Shown: positions 25,552-34,761, counted from the first letter of the stretch. The stretch: DNA of 57,703 nucleotides from Cohnella nanjingensis (GCF_014212125.1 NZ_JACJVP010000050.1:1-57703); one strand, 5' to 3'. Notes: a model not told the origin generated them from the letters alone. Made by a program: numbers and translations.

Positions 25552-25575
25552 GCCGCCGGCTCCCGGCGGCTTTTT
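25552..25575 (+). terminator. Intrinsic terminator
   Basis: GCCGCCGG, loop CTC, CCGGCGGC, TTTTT. A strong G/C stem with T-run, 37 bases after the DUF1905 stop. Confidence 0.9.
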
Positions 25576-25715
25576 CGCTGCCCTCGTCTTCTTTTCTTCA
25601 GAATCCATACCAAACCGAAACGACAGGGGATAGCTTTTCCCGGGGCGCCCGGTATAATAGAATAACTTGTTGCGCTTACATCCAGAGCTGTCGGGCGGAA
25701 GGGGAAATCTCGCAG

Positions 25716-27551
25716 ATGCTGCAAAGATGGACGAGGTTAACGGGACGGCATTTCAACTTGCGGACCAAGCTCCTGCTGCTCTTCGTCGCGTTGTGCCTGT
25801 TTCCGCTATGTCTGCAGGGCCTCGTGACGTTTCGCCACTTTTCTTCCACGGTCAGCGAGAAGACGGAGCACTTCACGGTCGACATCGTCCGGCAGATCAA
25901 CGCGAACCTGGACCGGCTGCTGAAGGATCTCGAGCAGCTGTCCTTCATGCCGCTCTACGACCAGAGCGTGCTCGACATCCTGGCCAAATACGACGGACCG
26001 ATGGGCTCGGCGACCTGGGCGAAGTCCGACGACTATATGAAGCTGAAGCTGTTCTCCTCCGCCCAGGCTTACAACAAACCGGAAATTCACGGCATCCACC
26101 TGATCAGCGCGAGCGGCATCCTGTTCTCCAGCGTCGACGCCATGGCAATCGACTCGGTCTGGGACGCCCGCCAGGACGATTGGTTCGGGGAGCTGTACGG
26201 CTCCGACGGAGAATGGGTGCTGATCCCTCCGCATTCGCCTTCCTACTACACCGCCCGTACGTTCGAGCCGTTCGTCGCCTTCGGCCGGGTCATCCGCGAG
26301 CCGAAGACGCTGAAGCGGGTCGGCTACATGATCATCGACATCAAGCTCGACGCTTTCCGCAGCATCCTCTCCAATCTGAACTTCGAGAAAGACGCGAACC
26401 TAATCGTCGTGGACGATCGCAAACGGCTGCTGTTCGAGCGGAATTCGGCCGACGGCCGTTCGGTCTACGGCGAGCTGCTGCGGCACGAGCGTCTGTGGCA
26501 GCTCGGGAGCAACGAGCGCCTCGCGCTGGACGGCAAGCAGTATTTGTACGTGCAAAACAGCTCGGCCTACTCCGGATTGACGGTCATCAGCCTGACGCCG
26601 ATCGAAGTCATTCAGAAGGAGTCCCGGCAAATCTGGACGTTCACGCTCTGGTTCGCGGTGGCGTGCCTCGCGGTCGTCGCGGCGCTGGCGGTTTTCCTGT
26701 CGTATCGGATCACGCGGCCCTTGATCGATCTGAAGAAGAAGATGATCTCGGTCGAGCAGGGGGAGTTCGGCATGCGGGTGGCCGCCTTCGGCAATGACGA
26801 ATTCGGTCTGCTCGGCCGCGGCTTCAACCGCATGATGGAAGAGATCAACCGCCTGTTCAACGAGGTGTTCGTGCTCGGCATGCGGGAGAAGGAGGCGGAG
26901 CTGGCCGCGCTGCAAAGCCAGATCAACCCGCACTTCATCTACAACACGCTGGAGTCCATCAACATGATGGCGATTTCGCGCAAGCACGAGGAAGTATCCG
27001 ATATGGTCTCGGCGCTCGGCAAGCTGCTGCGGTATTCGATCGACAAGGTCGACCGGCTTGTTCCCCTGAAGGAAGAGATCGCCTTTCTCGCGTCGTACGT
27101 GCGCATCCAGCAGCTTCGCTACGGCGACCGGCTGCGGGTCGTCTACGAGATCGACGAGGCAGCCCGGGAGCTGCTGATCCCGAAGCTGATCCTGCAGCCG
27201 CTCGTCGAGAACGCGCTGTACCACGGCATCGGCGACCGGGAGCAGGGCGGAACCGTCTGGATCGGCGCCGTCCTCCTGGCCGGCGAGCTGATCTTGGCCG
27301 TCAGGGACGACGGCAAAGGGTTGAACGAGGAGGAGGTCGAGGCGCTGAACCGTGCGATCGCGGCCGAGCCTTCCTACCGGACATGGCAGCGCACCGACCG
27401 GGATGCGCTCGGCCTGGGCAACATCTATCAGCGCATCAAGCTCATTTACGGCGAACGCGGCGATCTATCGGTCGACAGCAGCATCGGGCAAGGGCTGGCC
27501 GTCACGATATCCATCCGGATCCGCGAGAAGGAGGGCGAAGACGATGTATAA
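25716..27551 (+). CDS. Sensor histidine kinase, YesM family
   Basis: 611 residues. The first membrane helix is near residues 20-40 (LLLLFVALCLFPLCLQGLV), followed by an extracellular Cache-like sensor (about 45-295) and a second helix (about 300-325). A HAMP domain (SYRITRPLIDLKKKM) precedes the LytS/YesM-type kinase: phosphoacceptor region QSQINPHFIYNTLESI with its His, then the ATP-binding lobe (LILQPLVENALYHG, DDGKGL, LGLGNIYQRI). It probably senses a sugar or its binding protein and phosphorylates the response regulator whose start overlaps its end by eight bases. A TATAAT at 25653-25658 lies upstream. The transporter genes following suggest it controls their expression. Confidence 0.92.
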   Translation: MLQRWTRLTGRHFNLRTKLLLLFVALCLFPLCLQGLVTFRHFSSTVSEKTEHFTVDIVRQINANLDRLLKDLEQLSFMPLYDQSVLDILAKYDGPMGSATWAKSDDYMKLKLFSSAQAYNKPEIHGIHLISASGILFSSVDAMAIDSVWDARQDDWFGELYGSDGEWVLIPPHSPSYYTARTFEPFVAFGRVIREPKTLKRVGYMIIDIKLDAFRSILSNLNFEKDANLIVVDDRKRLLFERNSADGRSVYGELLRHERLWQLGSNERLALDGKQYLYVQNSSAYSGLTVISLTPIEVIQKESRQIWTFTLWFAVACLAVVAALAVFLSYRITRPLIDLKKKMISVEQGEFGMRVAAFGNDEFGLLGRGFNRMMEEINRLFNEVFVLGMREKEAELAALQSQINPHFIYNTLESINMMAISRKHEEVSDMVSALGKLLRYSIDKVDRLVPLKEEIAFLASYVRIQQLRYGDRLRVVYEIDEAARELLIPKLILQPLVENALYHGIGDREQGGTVWIGAVLLAGELILAVRDDGKGLNEEEVEALNRAIAAEPSYRTWQRTDRDALGLGNIYQRIKLIYGERGDLSVDSSIGQGLAVTISIRIREKEGEDDV

Positions 27552-28332
27552 AACGCTGCTGGTCGAAGACGAGGTCGTCATCCGCGAGGGCTTGCGCGAG
27601 CTGATCCGCCAGTCGACCTATCAGTTCCGGGTGTGCGGCGAGGCGAGCAACGGCAAGGAGGCGCTGGCGTTTTTGCGCACCGAGGTGCCGGATTTGCTGA
27701 TCACCGACATCCGGATGCGGGAGATGGACGGGCTGACGATGGTCCGCAAAGCCAAGGAGATGTACCCGGACCTGCCGATCATCATCATCAGCGGCTACGG
27801 GGAGTTCGAGTACGCGCAGAAGGCGATCGAGTTCGGCGTGTCCAGCTACCTGCTGAAGCCGATCGAGCGCCATGAATTCGTCGCCGCGATGCGAAAGGTC
27901 CAGTGGGCGATGGATCAAAAGCGGGGGGTACTCGCGCCGGAGCCGGCGAATGCGGAAGACGTGGACCGCCAGACCGGCGGCGACGCACGGAAGCTTATCC
28001 GCGACGTCAAACGGATTGTCGTGCGCCAGGTGGACGGGGATTTGCGCCTGCAGACGGTGGCGGAGCTGGTGAACTTGAGCCCCGCCTATTTGAGCCAGCT
28101 GTTCAAGGCGGAGACGGGGACGAACTACTCCGAATACGTCGCCGAAGCGCGGATGGAGCGGGCCAAGTGGCTGCTCGTCCATACGCGGCTCAAGATTTAC
28201 GACGTCGCCCGGCTGTCCGGCCATCAAAGCCCCAAGCACTTCATGCTGGCGTTCAAGCAGCAGGTCGGCGTGACGGCCGGCGACTACCGGGACCGCCACG
28301 GCCGGTCCGCGGACGAGGCCATGCCCGAATGA
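27544..28332 (+). CDS. Response regulator, YesN family (REC + AraC HTH)
   Basis: 262 residues. The receiver domain (1-120) has acidic residues VEDE, the phosphoacceptor Asp in LLITDIRMREMDG, and the conserved Lys in LLKPIE. The C-terminal AraC-type double helix-turn-helix (about 150-250) has LQTVAELVNLSPAYLSQLFK and IYDVARLSGHQSPKHFMLAF. It is the partner of the kinase at 25716, with an eight-base overlap. It probably activates the binding-protein gene 111 bases downstream and the following permeases. Confidence 0.92.
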   Translation: MYKTLLVEDEVVIREGLRELIRQSTYQFRVCGEASNGKEALAFLRTEVPDLLITDIRMREMDGLTMVRKAKEMYPDLPIIIISGYGEFEYAQKAIEFGVSSYLLKPIERHEFVAAMRKVQWAMDQKRGVLAPEPANAEDVDRQTGGDARKLIRDVKRIVVRQVDGDLRLQTVAELVNLSPAYLSQLFKAETGTNYSEYVAEARMERAKWLLVHTRLKIYDVARLSGHQSPKHFMLAFKQQVGVTAGDYRDRHGRSADEAMPE

Positions 28333-28443
28333 AGCAAACGGAGTAAAATATCGTACCTTTTCTAAAACTGGCGTGATTTCGGGAGTCCGTTCCCTCTCGA
28401 TATACTGAATGCAGACTTCAATCAGCCTCAGAGGGGGATACAC

Positions 28444-29754
28444 ATGAAAAAGGCAAGCGCTTTAGCGGCCTTGGCGCTGCTGACCGCAGTGACCGCGGCT
28501 TGCGGCGGCAACAAAGACAACAACGCCGCGGGAGCGTCCGGCTCGCCGGACGGAGCGAAGGCGGGCAACGTCGAGCTCAAGTTCATGATGTGGGGCAACC
28601 AGGGCCACATGGACGTGTACAACAAGCTGATCGCGAACTTCGAGTCCCAAAATCCGGGCATCAAGGTGACGATGGAGTCCGTGCCGTTCGCCGATTATCA
28701 ACAGAAGGTATCCGTACTGGCCGCAGGCAAGTCGCTGCCCGACATCGCATGGGTGTCCGAGCGCATGGTGCCGCAGTTCAAGGCCAACGGCATTCTGGGC
28801 GACGTGTCGGAGTTCAAGGACGACGCGGCCTTCAAGCTGGACGATTACATTCCGAGCACGCTGGATCTGTTCCGCGACGGCGACAAGCTGCTGGGCTTGC
28901 CGTTCTCCACGCCTCCGGTCGTCATGTTCTACAACAAGACCCTGTTCGACAAAGCCGGTCTGACCGATCCGAACACGTTGGCCAAAGACGGCAAATGGAC
29001 GTGGGCCGAGTTCGAGAAGTCGGCGAAAGCGCTGACCGACAAGTCGGCCTCCAACCGGGTATACGGGGCGAACTTCTTCCGCGATTGGAAAACGTGGGTC
29101 ATCCTGTCCTCCTACTCCTGGTCCAATGGAAGCGGTCCCTTCGACAAGGACATGACGAAGTTCACTTGGGACGATCAATATGGCGTCGAGACGTTCGAGA
29201 TGCTGGAGCGCATGATGTTCACGGACGAGTCGCATCCGAAAGCCGGGGAACAAGTCAGCTTCGACGCGGGCAACGTGGGCATGTTCTTCGATTCGTACAG
29301 CTACGTGTCTACCGCAAGGGCCATCAAGGACTTCCAATGGGATATCGCGCCGACGCCGTCCGGCTCCCAGGGCAGCGCGCCGATGCTCGGACAGGCGGGC
29401 TATACGCTGTTCAAGGACAGCAAGCATCCGGAAGAAGCGAAGAAGCTGCTGAAGTACTTCGCCAGCCAAGAAGGCATCCAAGCGACTTCGACGTTCTTCG
29501 TTCCGCCGCGTACGACCGTGCTGAACTCGGACGAATTCCTCAATCAGCCGAACAATCCGAGCAAAGAGCACATCGTGCAAGCGGTCATCGACGAAATGCC
29601 GAAAGCGCGCATCCTGCCCGGCCACGTGCAATGGCAAAATATCGATAACGCCATCCTGCAAGGCTTCGATCGGCTGTTCGGCAAGGTCGAGCCCGCGGAG
29701 AGCAACTTAAAGAACATCGCCGAGAAGGTCAACGCCATACTGGCATCTAAATAA
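28444..29754 (+). CDS. ABC importer sugar-binding lipoprotein
   Basis: 436 residues. The lipoprotein signal MKKASALAALALLTAVTAAC is followed by a short linker and a family 1 solute-binding fold (ELKFMMWGNQGHMDVYNKLI, GKSLPDIAWVSERMVPQF, LPFSTPPVVMFYNKTLF, KWTWAEFEKSAKAL). ATG 28444 follows GAGGGGG. It stands directly behind the YesMN-type pair. Two hairpin terminators follow (29788 and 29875), which would let the binding protein be made in excess over the permeases at 30684 and 31582. The sugar is unknown. Confidence 0.92.
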   Translation: MKKASALAALALLTAVTAACGGNKDNNAAGASGSPDGAKAGNVELKFMMWGNQGHMDVYNKLIANFESQNPGIKVTMESVPFADYQQKVSVLAAGKSLPDIAWVSERMVPQFKANGILGDVSEFKDDAAFKLDDYIPSTLDLFRDGDKLLGLPFSTPPVVMFYNKTLFDKAGLTDPNTLAKDGKWTWAEFEKSAKALTDKSASNRVYGANFFRDWKTWVILSSYSWSNGSGPFDKDMTKFTWDDQYGVETFEMLERMMFTDESHPKAGEQVSFDAGNVGMFFDSYSYVSTARAIKDFQWDIAPTPSGSQGSAPMLGQAGYTLFKDSKHPEEAKKLLKYFASQEGIQATSTFFVPPRTTVLNSDEFLNQPNNPSKEHIVQAVIDEMPKARILPGHVQWQNIDNAILQGFDRLFGKVEPAESNLKNIAEKVNAILASK

Positions 29755-29787
29755 CGTTTGTTGCAAGGGATCCTATAAATCGAAGGC

Positions 29788-29819
29788 AAACGGTTCGGAT
29801 TCGAGCCGTTTCCTTTTTT
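29788..29819 (+). terminator. Intrinsic terminator after the binding-protein gene
   Basis: AAACGGTTCG, loop GATT, CGAGCCGTTT, then CCTTTTTTA. One G-U pair in an otherwise perfect 10-bp stem. Confidence 0.8.
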
Positions 29820-29874
29820 ATCAGTCATACGGAATATATAAGTTTTACGTCTCCATTTCTGTATGACCTCCGAT

Positions 29875-29918
29875 AAAAACGTATTGCCATCTTCCGAGAA
29901 GACGGCAAAGCCGTTTTT
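29875..29918 (+). terminator. Second terminator-like hairpin
   Basis: Inner stem TGCCATCTTC / GAAGACGGCA with outer AAAACG / CGTTTTT. Together with the preceding one it probably limits read-through into the TIM-barrel and permease genes. A TTGACC at 29920 might begin a second promoter, but no clear -10 follows. Confidence 0.6.
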
Positions 29919-29973
29919 GCTTGACCGGTACGGATCCATCTCTCGCTACATCACTTGAAAGGGAGGAAGCGGC

Positions 29974-30666
29974 TTGACCAGATTGCAGCAATGCCTGAAG
30001 CAGAACAAGCTGTCGCTCATCGTCAGTCTCCCCGCCAACGACATCGGGCTGGCCCGGGCGGCGCTGGAAGCGGGCGCCGACGGATTAAAGGTTCATTTTA
30101 ACGTCGGGCACCGGGCCAGCGGAACGCATTTCGGATCGCTGGAGAGCTACAGAGGGGTATTTGAGCGCATCCGGGGGATGTTCGACGGGCCGCTGGGCGT
30201 CGTTCCCGCAGGCAGCCTCGAAGACGCGGACGCCGCGTCGATCCGGCAGTTGGCCCCGCTCGGCTTTGATTTCTATTCCATCTACGCGCATCATCTGCCT
30301 TCTCACATGCTGTACGGATCGGGCTTGGAGAAGACGTTCGCGATCAACCACGAATACGATCTCTCCTTGGCCGCGTCGGCGCGCCACTTCGGCTTCGCCG
30401 CGCTGGAAGCCTCGATCGTCCCCGGCGACGAATACGGCACTCCGCTCAGCTTCGCCGATGTGTTGAAGTATCGCCGACTCGTCGAGCAGGCGCAGATTCC
30501 CGTCTTGGTGCCCTCGCAGCGCAAGCTCGTGCCCGACGACATCCGGGCGTTAAGCGACGCGGGCGTCCAGGCGGTGCTGCTGGGCGCGATCGTCACGGGA
30601 CGGGCAGGGGAACAAATGCTGCAGCAAGTAGCGGCGTTCCGCGATGCCATCGACAGATTGACTTAA
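29974..30666 (+). CDS. Unknown TIM-barrel (ribulose-phosphate-binding-like) protein
   Basis: 230 residues, cytoplasmic. The alternation of strands and helices (LSLIVSLPAN, ALEAGADGLKVHFNV, GPLGVVPAGS, GFDFYSIYAHHL, FAALEASIVPGDEYGTP, IPVLVPSQRKLVPDDI) and the last phosphate-binding-like segment AVLLGAIVTG resemble the ribulose-phosphate-binding barrels (NanE, thiazole synthase, HisA/TrpC types). No catalytic signature of a named member is visible. The start is TTG 29974 with GGGAGG seven bases upstream. It sits between the sugar-binding protein and its permeases, 18 bases before the first permease, so it probably acts on the imported compound (for example as epimerase or aldolase). The specific reaction is unknown. 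Confidence 0.6.
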   Translation: MTRLQQCLKQNKLSLIVSLPANDIGLARAALEAGADGLKVHFNVGHRASGTHFGSLESYRGVFERIRGMFDGPLGVVPAGSLEDADAASIRQLAPLGFDFYSIYAHHLPSHMLYGSGLEKTFAINHEYDLSLAASARHFGFAALEASIVPGDEYGTPLSFADVLKYRRLVEQAQIPVLVPSQRKLVPDDIRALSDAGVQAVLLGAIVTGRAGEQMLQQVAAFRDAIDRLT

Positions 30667-30683
30667 GAGGCGGTGAGACGGAG

Positions 30684-31595
30684 ATGAAGGGCGATAAGAA
30701 GCGGCGGAACAAAGGACCGCTGGCGCGCGAAGCGCAGATTACGGGCTGGTTGTTTATTTCGCCGATGGTATTGGGCTTCACGCTGCTGCTCCTGTTCCCG
30801 ATGGGGCTGGCGCTCTACATGAGCTTGACCGATTGGCCGCTGCTGGGAGAGCACCATTTTACGGGCTTGGACAACTACCGCGGCATTTTGGCGGATGATC
30901 TTTTTTGGAAGGTATTCGGGAACACGGCTTATTTCACAGTCGGCTTGGTGCCGCTGAACATCATTCTGGCGCTGCTCCTGGCGCTGCTGCTGTCCAAGAA
31001 GCTGCCGGGCATCGGACTGTTCCGCACCGCGATATTCGTGCCGGTGATGACCTCGCTGATCGTCTGGGCGATCGTCTGGAAGTACATGTTCGCGACCGAT
31101 TCGGGGCTGATCAATCAGATGCTTCAGCTGATCGGGATCAAAGGACCGGCCTGGCTGTACGATACGAAGCTGGCGATGCCGGCCGTCATCGTGACGAGCG
31201 TGCTGAAGAACGTCGGCCTCAACATGGTGCTGTTCATCGCGGCGCTGCAGCAGGTGCCCCGCTCCCTGTACGAGGCAGCCGAGCTGGACGGCGCGGGCAA
31301 GACGAGAACCTTCTTCAACGTCACGCTGCCGATGATTACGCCTACCGTGTTCTTGACCGTCGTCATGACGGTCATCGGGTCGCTCAAAGTATTCGGCCAG
31401 ATCTACGTCATGACGCAAGGCGGACCCAGCGAGAGCACGAAGGTGCTCGTGTATTACATCTGGGAGAAAGCCTTCAAGCTGTATGACCTCGGCTATGCCT
31501 CGTCGGCGGCATTCGTGCTGTTCTTCGTCGTGCTCGCGCTGACGCTGGTGCAATGGCAGCTTAGAAAGAGGTGGGTATTCAATGAAAGCGACTAG
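30684..31595 (+). CDS. ABC sugar importer permease (MalF/UgpA type)
   Basis: 303 residues with six membrane segments. It has the sugar-permease markers LYMSLTDWPLL, the EAA loop YEAAELDGAGKTRTFFNVTL (near residues 205-225), and VMTQGGPSESTK. It starts 18 bases after the TIM-barrel gene with GAGACGGAG upstream, and its last 14 bases overlap the partner permease. It forms the membrane channel for the binding protein at 28444; no ATPase gene is in the cluster. Confidence 0.92.
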   Translation: MKGDKKRRNKGPLAREAQITGWLFISPMVLGFTLLLLFPMGLALYMSLTDWPLLGEHHFTGLDNYRGILADDLFWKVFGNTAYFTVGLVPLNIILALLLALLLSKKLPGIGLFRTAIFVPVMTSLIVWAIVWKYMFATDSGLINQMLQLIGIKGPAWLYDTKLAMPAVIVTSVLKNVGLNMVLFIAALQQVPRSLYEAAELDGAGKTRTFFNVTLPMITPTVFLTVVMTVIGSLKVFGQIYVMTQGGPSESTKVLVYYIWEKAFKLYDLGYASSAAFVLFFVVLALTLVQWQLRKRWVFNESD

Positions 31596-32436
31596 TCCGC
31601 CGTCCCTGCGCAAATCGCTGGGCAACATCGGAACGTATGCGGCGCTCGTTCTCGTTTCCCTGGTGATGCTGGTGCCGTTTCTATGGATGATCTCGACCTC
31701 CTTCAAGGAGCCGCAAGATATATTCAAGTATCCGCCGCGGTTCATTCCCAAGAGCTTTAACTTCCACAACTACGTCGAAGTGTTCGATCGCATTCCGTTC
31801 GGCTCGTTTTACGTCAACAGCGTGTATATCGCTTTTGTCGTCGTGATCGGAACGGCGTTCTTCGCCTCGTTGGCCGGTTATTCGTTCGCGCGCATCCCGT
31901 TCGCCGGGCGCAATATCGTGTTCCTCATCCTGCTCAGCGCGATGATGATCCCGCACGAGGTCACCGCCATTCCGATGTTCCTGTTCATGCGCGAGCTGGG
32001 CTGGATCGATACGCACTGGCCGCTGGTCCTGCTGCCGATCTTCGGGGCGGGCGGCGTGTTCGGGATCTTCGTCATGCGGCAGTTTTTCATCAGCATCCCG
32101 AAGGAGCTGGAAGAAGCCGCGATGATCGACGGCTGCAGCCGATTCCGCATCTACGGGCAGATCATGCTGCCGATCGCCAAGCCGGGCATCGCGACGCTCA
32201 CGATCTTCACGTTCGTGACGAATTGGAACGAATTTTTCGACCCGTTGATCTTCATCAACACCCGGTCCCTGATGACGCTGCCCCTGGGACTCTCGCTGTT
32301 CACCGACGAGGTCGGCACGGCATGGCATTATCTGATGAGCGCGACGGTCATGGCGACGGTGCCCTTGCTTATCGTGTTCTTCTTCGCGCAGCGGCAGTTT
32401 ATCGAGGGCGTGGCCATGACGGGATTGAAGGAATAG
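31582..32436 (+). CDS. ABC sugar importer permease (MalG/UgpE type)
   Basis: 284 residues with six membrane segments, a loop KELEEAAMIDGCSRFRIYGQ matching the EAA motif, and the family end QRQFIEGVAMTGLKE. ATG 31582 lies inside the end of the previous permease, with AGAAAGAGG upstream, so the two are translationally coupled. The FAD oxidoreductase follows 21 bases later. Confidence 0.92.
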   Translation: MKATSPPSLRKSLGNIGTYAALVLVSLVMLVPFLWMISTSFKEPQDIFKYPPRFIPKSFNFHNYVEVFDRIPFGSFYVNSVYIAFVVVIGTAFFASLAGYSFARIPFAGRNIVFLILLSAMMIPHEVTAIPMFLFMRELGWIDTHWPLVLLPIFGAGGVFGIFVMRQFFISIPKELEEAAMIDGCSRFRIYGQIMLPIAKPGIATLTIFTFVTNWNEFFDPLIFINTRSLMTLPLGLSLFTDEVGTAWHYLMSATVMATVPLLIVFFFAQRQFIEGVAMTGLKE

Positions 32437-32457
32437 CAGAAGGAGAGGAGTTTGCGG

Positions 32458-33795
32458 ATGAAAACGATAGAAGCGGACGTCGTCGTCGTCGGCGGAGGGC
32501 CGGCCGGCATTGCGGCGGCCGTCGCCGCCGGACGCCTGGGCGCGAGGACGGTATTGGTGGAACGGTACGGGTTCGTCGGCGGCATGTCCACGGCCGCGAT
32601 GGTCTACCCGTGGATGACCTTCCATGCCGACAGCGGCGAGCAGGTCATTCAAGGCATCGCGCAAGAGATCGTCGACCGGCTGATCGAGCGAGGCGGCTCG
32701 CCCGGCCATCTCCGGGATACGGTCGGGTTCGTCCATACGCTTACGCCGTATAGCGCGGAGATCTTCCAGATCGTCGCCATGGACATGTTCCGGGAGGCCG
32801 GCGTGAAGCTGCTCCTGCACAGCTTCGTCGACGGGGTGGAGACCGTAGACGACCGCATCGCCGCGGTGCGCATCGCCACCAAGTCCGGGCCCATCGCGAT
32901 CCGGGGCAGCACGTTCGTCGACGCGAGCGGAGACGCGGACGTCGCCTACCTGTCCGGGGCGCGGACGCTCCAAGGCCGGGACGGGGACCGTCAATCCCAG
33001 CCGATGACGATGAAGTTCCGGATGAGAGGCGTCGATCTGGACAAGGTGAAGGCGTACATGATCGCGCATCCCGAAGACTTCTACAAGAAGACGCCGTTCG
33101 CCGAGCTGCCGCACATTCCGTTAACGGGCGTCAGCGGTTTCTATTCGCACTGGCGGGCGGCCAACGTGCCGATCAACCGGGACCAGGTGCTGTTCTTCAC
33201 GGGCCCGGCCGAAGACGAAGTGCTGATCAATTGCACGCGGGTGCAGGGATTGGACGGGACGGACGTCGAGGCGCTGACCCAGGCGGAGGAAGAAGGGCGG
33301 AGGCAGGTCCTCCTGATGTCGGAATTCCTGAAGCGGGACGTTCCCGGCTTCGAGCGGGCTTCGGTCTCCTCGGTCGGCACGCAGATCGGCATTCGGGAGA
33401 CGAGACGCATCGTCGGTCATTACGCGCTGGCCAAAGAGGACGTGACCGAAGGGCGCAAATGCGCGGACGTCATCGCCCGGAGCGGGTATCCGATCGACAT
33501 TCACGACCCGTCGGGCAAAGGCGTGACCGCGGCCTGGATCGCGGGAGACGGCGCGTACGATATCCCGTACCGCTGCCTCGTCTCGGCCGACAAACGCAAT
33601 CTGCTCGCGGCGGGCCGATGCATCTCCACGACGCACGAAGCGCTCGCGACGACGAGGCTGACGCCGAGCTGCATGGCCACCGGCCAAGCGGCCGGCACGG
33701 CCGCGGCGCTCGCCGCGCTGTCCGGTGCGGACGCGATCGACGTCGATATCGCGGCGCTGCAGGCCGCGCTGCGCAAGGAGCGGGCCGCGATCTAA
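32458..33795 (+). CDS. FAD-dependent oxidoreductase (FAD_oxidored family)
   Basis: 445 residues. The N-terminal Rossmann motif ADVVVVGGGPAGIAAAVAA and the segment LVERYGFVGGMST bind FAD. The C-terminal part has NLLAAGRCISTTHEA and PSCMATGQAAGTAAALA, the second FAD-contact region of this family. Members are often found beside sugar uptake genes and probably oxidise sugars or polyols, but no member with a clear role is recognisable here. I use ATG 32458 (GGAGAGGAG seven bases upstream) rather than the in-frame TTG at 32452. It is the last gene of the cluster before a bidirectional terminator. Confidence 0.85.
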   Translation: MKTIEADVVVVGGGPAGIAAAVAAGRLGARTVLVERYGFVGGMSTAAMVYPWMTFHADSGEQVIQGIAQEIVDRLIERGGSPGHLRDTVGFVHTLTPYSAEIFQIVAMDMFREAGVKLLLHSFVDGVETVDDRIAAVRIATKSGPIAIRGSTFVDASGDADVAYLSGARTLQGRDGDRQSQPMTMKFRMRGVDLDKVKAYMIAHPEDFYKKTPFAELPHIPLTGVSGFYSHWRAANVPINRDQVLFFTGPAEDEVLINCTRVQGLDGTDVEALTQAEEEGRRQVLLMSEFLKRDVPGFERASVSSVGTQIGIRETRRIVGHYALAKEDVTEGRKCADVIARSGYPIDIHDPSGKGVTAAWIAGDGAYDIPYRCLVSADKRNLLAAGRCISTTHEALATTRLTPSCMATGQAAGTAAALAALSGADAIDVDIAALQAALRKERAAI

Positions 33796-33954
33796 GCGGG
33801 GCGAAAGGCCATGCGATTCTTTCGGCGCGTCCCATCGCGGACACGCCGGCTACAGGTTCCGGAGGCGGCAATGCCGTGAGGCTCGCGTCCTTTCGACTGT
33901 GCCGCACCATCTAAGCCCATGGTGAAGATTCAACCCCATTGCCCCCTCATACCG

Positions 33955-34001
33955 AAAACAAGGCGAGAAACAGGTGCGATCCTGTTTCTCGCCTTGTTTT
34001 T
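33955..34001. terminator. Bidirectional intrinsic terminator
   Basis: AAAACAAGGCGAGAAACAGG, loop TGCGAT, and the perfect complementary arm ending in TTGTTTTT. The A-tract on the left and T-tract on the right serve both the FAD gene (+) and the converging GbsR gene (-), whose stop codon overlaps its edge. Confidence 0.95.
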
Positions 34002-34593
34002 AGTTGCCCGATTCCCCGGACGTCTCCGCGTCGCCAACGCTTTCGCGCCTCTCCTCGAAAAACGTTCCCGTCTTCAGCCCCTCGACGAAGCGCTGCAGCC
34101 AATCGTAATAACCGGCGGCGTGCTTCAGCTTGTGCAGGTCGGCAAGGCCCAGATCCCGCTCCTCCTCCGGCGTGTTCACGGCGAGGATGGTCTCCGACAG
34201 CTCGGGGATGGCGGCATCGATGGCGCCCCGCATGACGTCGATCTCCCGCTGCAGCTTCGCCGCGAAGAACGCTTGGAAGGCTTTGAAGAAGTCGGTCTCG
34301 GCGACGTACAGATCCTTGCGCTCGTCCTTCTCCCTCAGCTTGGTCACCATCTGCGATTCGATCAGCGCCCGAACCGCGTAGCTCATGTTGCTCTTGCTCA
34401 TGTTCATGCTCGTCTGCATCTCTTCGAGCGTCATCGGACGGTCTTCGAAGAACATGATGCCGTACAGCTGGCCGAAGGAGTAGTTCACGCCATAGAGGTC
34501 CATCGTCTGCGCGATCGCATCGATGACCTTCAGCCGGACTTCCTCGCGGACCGTCGTGGGTTCTTTCATTTTCCCCGAAGTCGCCTTCTTCAT
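34000..34593 (-). CDS. GbsR-family transcriptional regulator
   Basis: 197 residues with a MarR-like winged helix. IAQTMDLYGVNYSFGQLYG, then PMTLEEMQTSMNMSKSNMSY, REKDERKDLYVAETDF, and YYDWLQRFVEGLKTG near the end are the order and wording of the GbsR family. Its Bacillus member represses glycine-betaine synthesis genes and responds to choline. ATG 34593 has GGGAGG upstream. It is divergent from the transporter operon at 34845, and the gap holds operator-like repeats, so it probably controls that operon and itself. A choline-type effector is an inference by family. Confidence 0.85.
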   Translation of the reverse strand: MKKATSGKMKEPTTVREEVRLKVIDAIAQTMDLYGVNYSFGQLYGIMFFEDRPMTLEEMQTSMNMSKSNMSYAVRALIESQMVTKLREKDERKDLYVAETDFFKAFQAFFAAKLQREIDVMRGAIDAAIPELSETILAVNTPEEERDLGLADLHKLKHAAGYYDWLQRFVEGLKTGTFFEERRESVGDAETSGESGN

Positions 34594-34709
34594 CCCGGAA
34601 TGCCTCCCATCCGAACTCCGCCTCGCGAACGCCGCGAGATTTTACACAAAATTCATCTTCGCTTGATGCGGGCATAACCCTTTTTTTGCGAATGAACGTA
34701 CAATAAATA

Positions 34710-34738
34710 TTGAACATAAGTGGTTTTCAGACTCATAT
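34710..34738 (+). promoter_or_regulatory. Promoter of the UgpB-like operon
   Basis: TTGAAC at 34710-34715, 17 bases, TCATAT at 34733-34738. The -35 lies within an ATTGAAC segment repeated at 34768-34774. Confidence 0.5.
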
Positions 34739-34744
34739 GGCTCT

Positions 34745-34750
34745 ATTATA
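34745..34750 (-). promoter_or_regulatory. -10 element of the GbsR gene
   Basis: A perfect TATAAT on the minus strand. The matching -35 would be the weak TTCAAT at 34768-34773, inside the palindrome 34762-34777, so a repressor there would block it. Confidence 0.45.
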
Positions 34751-34761
34751 TCAAAAATACA

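Noticed and set aside
31681..33114. Long minus-strand open frame (477 codons) opposite permease and FAD genes
   Set aside because: Codon-bias shadow in GC-rich DNA; the product is Arg/His/Asp-rich with no fold and no ribosome site. The same applies to long antisense frames at 15779-16885, 28462-29661, 30663-31769 and 36680-37882.
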